9,901 bases of DNA, taken from positions 1-9,901 of the forward strand of contig CAXMPC010000031.1 in the NCBI GenBank assembly GCA_964195335.1, in the 5' to 3' direction. The position numbers and the translations under genes were made by a program. Positions 6,712 through 9,901 of this stretch are shown here, piece by piece. Each line of letters starts with the position of its first letter. Position 1 is the first letter of the stretch. Under the pieces are notes generated by a model. The model had not been told where the DNA came from and did not search any database. It saw nothing but the letters and a program-made list of their open reading frames with translations. This DNA comes from QNFN01 sp964195335 (GTDB taxonomy: Bacteria; Pseudomonadota; Gammaproteobacteria; QNFN01).

Positions 6712-6822
6712 CGGGAAAACGGCACCGATAACGGCGGCATTGCCTGGCCAAGGCGCGCCTGTCAGAATCGAATTCGATTGGTAGATATTCTGCTGGATGC
6801 CAGTACGAGACCGGGGGTGCGG
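6712..6822 (+). promoter_or_regulatory. Leader/promoter region of bacteriohemerythrin
   Basis: The region contains a perfect 14-bp palindrome, AATCGAATTCGATT (6766-6779), in an AT-richer patch. TGTCAG (6760-6765) and TAGATA (6782-6787) are 16 bp apart and flank the palindrome, a layout where a bound protein would block polymerase. Both hexamers are mediocre matches to sigma-70 boxes, so the promoter is tentative. The palindrome itself is certain. Confidence 0.4.
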
Positions 6823-7290
6823 ATGAGTGCGGAAGATCAGGGTGCGCCACTGGGTGTGCGTTGGGGTGAGCACATGAGCGTCGGCGTCACCGCGCTCGAC
6901 GCCGACCATGAACGGATCATCATCGCCCTCAACGAGTTGGTCGCCGCGCACGACCGGCACCTGTCGCCCGACGGGATCGATCATTTGTTCAGCCAGCTGA
7001 TGACCGTGGTCGAGGCTCACTTCGTCCGCGAGGAACGGGCCATGGCCGATTGCGGCTACGACGGACTCGCCTACCACGCCCTCGAACACCAACGCATTCG
7101 TGATCGGCTGTTGGTGATCCAGGAACACGAACTCCATGCCAAGGAAGCCACCGTCCGCGCCGAGGTGCGTGAGTTTCTGACCAACTGGCTCTACGGCCAC
7201 GTACTGGTCGACGACTTCGCCTACCGCGGGTGTTTCTCCGACCAGCGCGAGACGGTGGCCCAGGCGATCGCCGCCACCTCCGACGGCTGA
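6823..7290 (+). CDS. Bacteriohemerythrin
   Basis: A 155-residue single-domain hemerythrin, a non-haem di-iron protein that binds O2 (and NO in some relatives) in the cytoplasm. It may store or deliver oxygen to respiratory enzymes or serve as a sensor. All seven expected iron ligands are visible with canonical spacing: H29 (LDADH), H66 and E70 (HFVREE), H85 and H89 (HALEH), H126 and D131 (HVLVDD). The start motif 'VRWGEHMSVGVTALDADH' fits the conserved 'W...ysvGi..iD..H'. ATG 6823 has GGGGG about 5 nt upstream. The internal ATG at 6874 would delete the conserved W14. A frame remains open far upstream through the SDR gene in another phase, but that is not coding. No fused chemotaxis or GGDEF domain is present. 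The gene is converging with DUF2798. Confidence 0.93.
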   Translation: MSAEDQGAPLGVRWGEHMSVGVTALDADHERIIIALNELVAAHDRHLSPDGIDHLFSQLMTVVEAHFVREERAMADCGYDGLAYHALEHQRIRDRLLVIQEHELHAKEATVRAEVREFLTNWLYGHVLVDDFAYRGCFSDQRETVAQAIAATSDG

Positions 7291-7303
7291 ACGCCGCCCC
7301 GGG

Positions 7304-7531
7304 CTAGTCGGTCAGCCGCTCGACCAGCCGCCGCGCGATCGGTAGCACCACCAGCACGGTCGGGAAAGCGACGACGAAGGCGACCGGGAACGCTTCCATC
7401 CACAGCCCCCACACCTCGGCGACAAAACCGACGTGACGCAGCGTCACCACCAGCGACATCAGGCACGACATCATCAGTGACGTGATGAAGGCCAACAGCG
7501 TGCTCGCATAACGCTGGTCGATCTTGCGCAT
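7304..7531 (-). CDS. DUF2798 family small membrane protein
   Basis: A 75-residue protein with two predicted transmembrane helices (about 9-30 and 44-66). The layout matches DUF2798: basic N terminus 'MRKIDQRYA', 'LMMSCLMSLVVTLRHVGF' in helix 1, 'WMEAFPVAFVVAFPTVLVVLPIARRLVERL' in helix 2 and the basic end. Function is unknown for the family. The start at ATG 7531 has only a weak AGGG about 9 nt upstream. It is convergent with the hemerythrin gene (13 nt between stops) and divergent from the Nudix gene. Confidence 0.82.
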   Translation of the reverse strand: MRKIDQRYASTLLAFITSLMMSCLMSLVVTLRHVGFVAEVWGLWMEAFPVAFVVAFPTVLVVLPIARRLVERLTD

Positions 7532-7673
7532 CGAGGCAGACCCTGGGCTGGCGATGTGGGGGTTGGCAGTATACGTGGCGACGCCGCGTGAACGCTTGAC
7601 CTGCGGGGGTGTACTGCCACGTCGGGGCGCGGCATCCTTGCGGCCTCATCACCACGTTGCCACTGGAGCCGGC

Positions 7674-8546
7674 ATGGCCTATCTCGACCGTATAGAGGCG
7701 TGTAACCGTTGCGACCCGGCCAACTTCCTCCCGTTCCGGGCGGCCGGGAAAGTCGTCGGCTGGGTGCGCCCCGATTTCGCCGAACGGCTGCATCGCTTTC
7801 CCGAAGTGTTCGATTTCAGTGCCGTTGGTGTGGCGCTGCAGCGCACGCTGTGGACCTTCGAGGCGGCCAGCGAAGCGCTCGACGGCGTGGTCGCCGAACT
7901 GATCGAGGAGGGCGTGATAGCCCGTCACCATGGCGAGCGCTATCCGGTAACGCCGTCGAATCGCGAGCGTGCGCTATGCACCCTCGACCGGGCGGCGGCA
8001 CCCTATTTCGGCGTCCGTGCTTTCGGCCAGCATCTCAATGGCTACGTCCGCCGCCGTGACGAACTGCTGGTCTGGGTGGCCACGCGCGCACGCGACAAGT
8101 GGAACTTCCCCGGCCGCCTCGACCAGATGGTGGCCGGTGGTGTGCCTTACGAACTGACCCTGGCGGAGAACCTGGTCAAGGAGTGTGCCGAGGAGGCCTC
8201 GATCCCCGAGGAGTTGGTGCTGGAGGCGCGCCCGGTCGGCGCGGTCACCTACTGTCGGGAGAGCGTGCACGGCCTGAAACCGGACGTGATCTATACCTAC
8301 GATCTCGAACTGCCGGCCGAATTCATGCCGCAGGCGCACGACGGCGAGGTGGAATCATTCGAGCTCTGGTCGCTGGAGCGGCTGGCGGAAACGCTGTGCG
8401 ACGGCGAGGCATTCAAGCCGAACTGTGCGTTGGTGGCGATCGACTTCCTGGTCCGCCATGGCTACATCGATCCCGGCGAGACGGACTACCTCGCCATTGT
8501 TGCCGGCCTGCGCCAGCCGCCGGCGCTGCCTTTCGCCACGGGGTGA
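7674..8546 (+). CDS. DUF4743-Nudix hydrolase (Tnr3-type, probable oxidised-thiamin diphosphate phosphatase)
   Basis: A 290-residue two-domain protein. The N-terminal part (about 1-120, 'YLDRIEACNRCDPANFLPF') is DUF4743 and the rest is a Nudix fold. The Nudix entry is typical of the Tnr3/YJR142W group: 'LWVATRARDKWNFPGRLDQMVAGG' followed by the box from G155, K169-E-C-A-E-E-A-S-I. Known enzymes of this group remove oxo- and oxy-thiamin diphosphates, so a thiamin-repair role is likely. The box deviates from GX5EX7REUXEEXGU: the first Glu position is L161, with a Glu one residue earlier, and REUXEEXG reads KECAEEAS. The metal-binding glutamates E170, E173 and E174 are kept. ATG 7674 has GGAG 5 nt upstream. 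An open extension to 7524 reads across the divergent promoter region and is not supported. It is convergent with the thioredoxin gene, 7 nt between stops. Confidence 0.9.
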   Translation: MAYLDRIEACNRCDPANFLPFRAAGKVVGWVRPDFAERLHRFPEVFDFSAVGVALQRTLWTFEAASEALDGVVAELIEEGVIARHHGERYPVTPSNRERALCTLDRAAAPYFGVRAFGQHLNGYVRRRDELLVWVATRARDKWNFPGRLDQMVAGGVPYELTLAENLVKECAEEASIPEELVLEARPVGAVTYCRESVHGLKPDVIYTYDLELPAEFMPQAHDGEVESFELWSLERLAETLCDGEAFKPNCALVAIDFLVRHGYIDPGETDYLAIVAGLRQPPALPFATG

Positions 8547-8553
8547 ACGGGGC

Positions 8554-8934
8554 TCAGGCGGGGACCGACTCGGTCTCGGCGGGCTCGGCAATCTCGGCAC
8601 GGACCGCGTCCATGTCGAGTTCCTGCGCCTTGGCGATGACCTCCTCGAGGGCGGCTTCTGGCATCACGCCCGGTTGGGCAAGCAGGATCACCTGCTGGCG
8701 GATTGCCATCACTGTCGGGATCGAGCGGATCTGGAAGTGGTTGGCCAGCGCCTGCTGCTCCTCGGTGTTGATCTTGGCGAAGACCACGTCGGGGTGGCGC
8801 TCGGCGAGCTTTTCGTAGATCGGGGCGAAGCTGCGGCAGGGACCGCACCACGGCGCCCAGAAATCGATCAGCACCAGGTCGTTGTTGGCCACGGTCGACT
8901 CGAAGGTCGCGTCGGTCAATTCCACTACGGCCAT
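8554..8934 (-). CDS. Thioredoxin-fold protein with WCGPC active site
   Basis: A 126-residue cytoplasmic thioredoxin-family disulfide reductase without a signal peptide. It has the buried D24, the active site W29-C-G-P-C33 and the cis-proline P73 (SIPTV). The core fits thioredoxin, but the segment after beta 4 reads 'VMAIRQQVILLAQPGVMPEAALEEVI' instead of the usual 'F..G......G', and an acidic C-terminal tail of about 20 residues is added. It is therefore a thioredoxin-like protein rather than housekeeping TrxA. ATG 8934 has GGAG 6 nt upstream. The promoter region just upstream holds two strong dyads (8965-8986 and 8993-9006), which suggests tight control. Confidence 0.92.
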   Translation of the reverse strand: MAVVELTDATFESTVANNDLVLIDFWAPWCGPCRSFAPIYEKLAERHPDVVFAKINTEEQQALANHFQIRSIPTVMAIRQQVILLAQPGVMPEAALEEVIAKAQELDMDAVRAEIAEPAETESVPA

Positions 8935-8962
8935 GTGGCTCTCCGGAAACAGGGGATGCTGA

Positions 8963-9006
8963 AGTATATCAGAAAATACTGATATAGTTTAATTGACCCC
9001 GGTCAA
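8963..9006 (-). promoter_or_regulatory. Thioredoxin-gene promoter with two operator-like dyads
   Basis: On the minus strand TGA-TATACT (TATACT at 8968-8963) is a good extended -10, predicting a start near 8956 and a leader of about 22 nt. Two dyads sit on it. The first is a perfect 8-bp inverted repeat, TATATCAG (8965-8972) and CTGATATA (8979-8986), with a 6-nt spacer. It covers most of the -10 box, where a repressor would act. The second, TTGAC-CCCG-GTCAA (8993-9006), has the 5-4-5 geometry of FNR/CRP-family sites and is centred about 43 bp upstream of the predicted start, close to class II activator placement. The repeats are certain. The factors are unknown. Confidence 0.6.
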
Positions 9007-9058
9007 GCGGTCGGCATTCGGACAAGATCAGGTCAGGCGACCGGGTGGCCGCGACGGT

Positions 9059-9358
9059 TCAGGCGCGACCGACGTTGCTGTCGGTGGGGGTGTGGTAGTA
9101 CTCGCTTTCGTGGGCGTATTCGTCGGTCAGCCGGCGCAGTACGACCAGCCGCTCCTCGGCGGTACTCACCTCGGCACACTCCTCACAGCGTGGGTCACCG
9201 CAGGGCTGGCGGGCGTAGAGCCAGTACTGGATGGCGCCGGCAAGCATGCCATCGGCGAGGTCCCAGAGGTGGGCCTCCTGATCGTCTTCGGCCAGCCGGT
9301 TGCCGAGTTCGACCGCCTCGCGGGCGGCGATGTCGTACGGGCTCTCTTGGTCGGACAT
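9059..9358 (-). CDS. Conserved-looking hypothetical protein with Cx4Cx2C
   Basis: A 99-residue acidic, soluble protein that I do not recognise. The first 50 residues look helical (AAREAVELGNRLAEDDQEAHLWDLADGMLAGAIQYWLYAR). Then comes a Cys cluster, C53-GDPR-C58-EE-C61, which could bind zinc or form a redox site but lacks a fourth Cys. A second helical stretch (66-85) and a polar tail follow. Codon use fits the neighbours, which supports a real gene. ATG 9358 has GAGG about 9 nt upstream, a weak fit. It is divergent from the DUF1330 gene (133 bp between starts), and its stop lies about 50 bp from the dyads upstream of the thioredoxin gene, so the two minus-strand genes could be partly co-transcribed. 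Confidence 0.72.
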   Translation of the reverse strand: MSDQESPYDIAAREAVELGNRLAEDDQEAHLWDLADGMLAGAIQYWLYARQPCGDPRCEECAEVSTAEERLVVLRRLTDEYAHESEYYHTPTDSNVGRA

Positions 9359-9453
9359 GGGGCGCGGCCTCGTGGGTCGGCAGGCAGGTGGGATGGTTGC
9401 GATCTTACCAGATGCACCGGGTCACGCCGTGGGCGTGGCGGCTACACTCTCCC

Positions 9454-9474
9454 CTGCACCCGGCCCGGGTGCAG
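9454..9474 (+). repeat. 21-bp perfect dyad just upstream of the DUF1330 gene
   Basis: CTGCACCCG and CGGGTGCAG form perfect 9-bp arms around a 3-nt spacer (GCC). It ends 17 nt before the DUF1330 start, a few bases upstream of the Shine-Dalgarno GGGAG. A possible -10 (TACACT, 9443-9448) lies just upstream. The dyad could be a protein operator or, if transcribed, a leader hairpin next to the ribosome site. There is no T-tract after it in either direction, so it is not an intrinsic terminator. Confidence 0.6.
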
Positions 9475-9491
9475 CAAGCGGGAGATCCGAC

Positions 9492-9800
9492 ATGGCAGCC
9501 TACCTCCTGGCCGACGTGGCCCCCCATGACATGGACGCCTACCGCGGCAGCGGCTACCTCGAGGCGGTGGTGCGCCTTGCCGCCGATTATGGCGGGCGCT
9601 ACCTGGCGCGCGGTGGCGACATGCAACGGCTCGAGGGTGACTGGGAACCGCGGCGCATGGTGATCATCGAGTTTCCCAGCATGGCCGACCTGCGCGCCTG
9701 GTACGACTCTGACGCCTACGCGCCGTGGCGTGAGGTGCGCCAGGGGCTGGCCGACTCGCGCCTGGTCGCCGTCGACGGCCTGGAAGCTCCGCCGGCGTGA
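9492..9800 (+). CDS. DUF1330 family protein (dimeric alpha-beta barrel)
   Basis: A 102-residue single-domain protein matching DUF1330, a ferredoxin-like dimeric alpha-beta barrel family of unknown function. Family features are the start 'AAYLLADVAPHDMDAYR', the central 'DYGGRYLARGGDMQRLEGDWEPRRMVIIEFPSMADLRAWYDSDAYAPWREVRQ' segment and the closing 'SRLVAVDG'. ATG 9492 has GGGAG 7 nt upstream. The stop TGA overlaps the GTG start of the next gene (GTGA), so the two are probably translationally coupled and functionally linked. Confidence 0.88.
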   Translation: MAAYLLADVAPHDMDAYRGSGYLEAVVRLAADYGGRYLARGGDMQRLEGDWEPRRMVIIEFPSMADLRAWYDSDAYAPWREVRQGLADSRLVAVDGLEAPPA

Positions 9801-9901
9801 TCCGAACGCTGCTGCCAGCCTGGTCAGAACGGTCGCTGCCGGTGATCGGCATGCTCCACCTGTTGCCACTGCCCGGAGCGCCCCACTTCGCCGGTGATCG
9901 G
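9797..9901 (+). CDS. BtpA/SgcQ family protein, N terminus only
   Basis: Only the first 35 codons are in the window. From GTG 9797 the product contains 'LPVIGMLHLLPLPGAPHFAGDR', matching the highly conserved opening 'PvIGMvHl.PLPGsP' of the BtpA family. These TIM-barrel proteins are named for the cyanobacterial photosystem I biogenesis factor but are widespread in non-photosynthetic bacteria, where their role is unclear. The GTG start is chosen because the conserved block begins within about 15 residues and it overlaps the DUF1330 stop as GTGA. The only later ATG (9851) is inside the conserved block. GGAAG lies about 10 nt upstream, which is weak and suits coupled translation. Confidence 0.82.
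   Translation, partial: MIRTLLPAWSERSLPVIGMLHLLPLPGAPHFAGDR

Noticed and set aside
5815..6822. A long in-frame 5' extension of the hemerythrin frame back through the SDR gene.
   Set aside because: The extension is an Arg-rich shadow of the SDR. Hemerythrin homology begins right after the ATG at 6823, which has its own Shine-Dalgarno.
5780..6850. A 356-codon minus-strand frame opposite the SDR gene.
   Set aside because: It is a high-GC antisense shadow: low-complexity Arg/Gly/Ala/Gln content and no family signature, while the plus strand encodes a complete SDR with all catalytic residues.
7284..7318. CGGCTGA/TCAGCCG inverted repeat between the hemerythrin and DUF2798 stops as a bidirectional terminator.
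   Set aside because: Only 7-bp arms with a 21-nt loop and no T-tract on either side.
8547..8553. A terminator between the convergent Nudix and thioredoxin genes.
   Set aside because: The gap is 7 bp and no stem plus T-run is visible nearby. The transcripts may overlap or end by Rho.
1..9901. CRISPR arrays, tRNA/rRNA genes, insertion sequences, phage or toxin-antitoxin modules.
   Set aside because: No direct-repeat series, cloverleaf, transposase or integrase motif, or paired toxin-antitoxin frames were seen on either strand.

Overview
The window is GC-rich (about two thirds G+C by eye) and gene-dense, with chromosomal-type gene content. It probably comes from a gammaproteobacterium. The clearest pointer is a class A small heat-shock protein very close to enterobacterial IbpA, expressed from a near-consensus sigma-32 promoter with a ROSE-like leader. 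The bacteriohemerythrin, pirin/SDR pair, DUF2798, DUF4743-Nudix and BtpA-type genes fit an environmental, possibly Chromatiales-like, lineage, but that placement is inference. I saw no tRNA, rRNA, CRISPR array, insertion sequence or phage gene.

Layout. Positions 1-2653 (minus) hold a two-gene operon: a membrane-anchored DUF3179 protein, then by a 4-bp ATGA overlap a secreted FGly-type sulfatase that runs off the left edge. Positions 2654-3013 are a gene-free stretch of about 360 bp carrying an AT-rich putative control region and a strong intrinsic terminator for the next gene. Positions 3014-3579 (minus) are the ibpA unit: sigma-32 promoter, three-hairpin leader and gene. Positions 3755-4768 (minus) encode a zinc-less MDR oxidoreductase, divergent from a pirin-SDR bicistron (4879-6601, plus). 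A 37-codon membrane-type ORF (6598-6711, minus) meets the SDR gene tail to tail in one shared CTAG stop. A complete bacteriohemerythrin (6823-7290, plus) and a DUF2798 membrane protein (7304-7531, minus) converge. A DUF4743-Nudix hydrolase (7674-8546, plus) converges on a thioredoxin-fold protein (8554-8934, minus), whose upstream region holds two very clean dyads. The right end has a Cys-containing hypothetical protein (9059-9358, minus) and a DUF1330 gene (9492-9800, plus) overlapping by GTGA with the start of a BtpA-family gene that leaves the window.

Functionally the region is mostly redox, stress and metabolite-repair housekeeping: heat-shock chaperone, quinone reductase-like enzyme, pirin, SDR, O2/NO-binding hemerythrin, thioredoxin and a Nudix enzyme of the type that removes damaged thiamin diphosphates. 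I see no single defence or mobile system. The parts most worth a second look are the coupled DUF3179-sulfatase pair, the thermosensor leader of ibpA, the double-dyad promoter of the thioredoxin gene and the overlapping DUF1330-BtpA pair.
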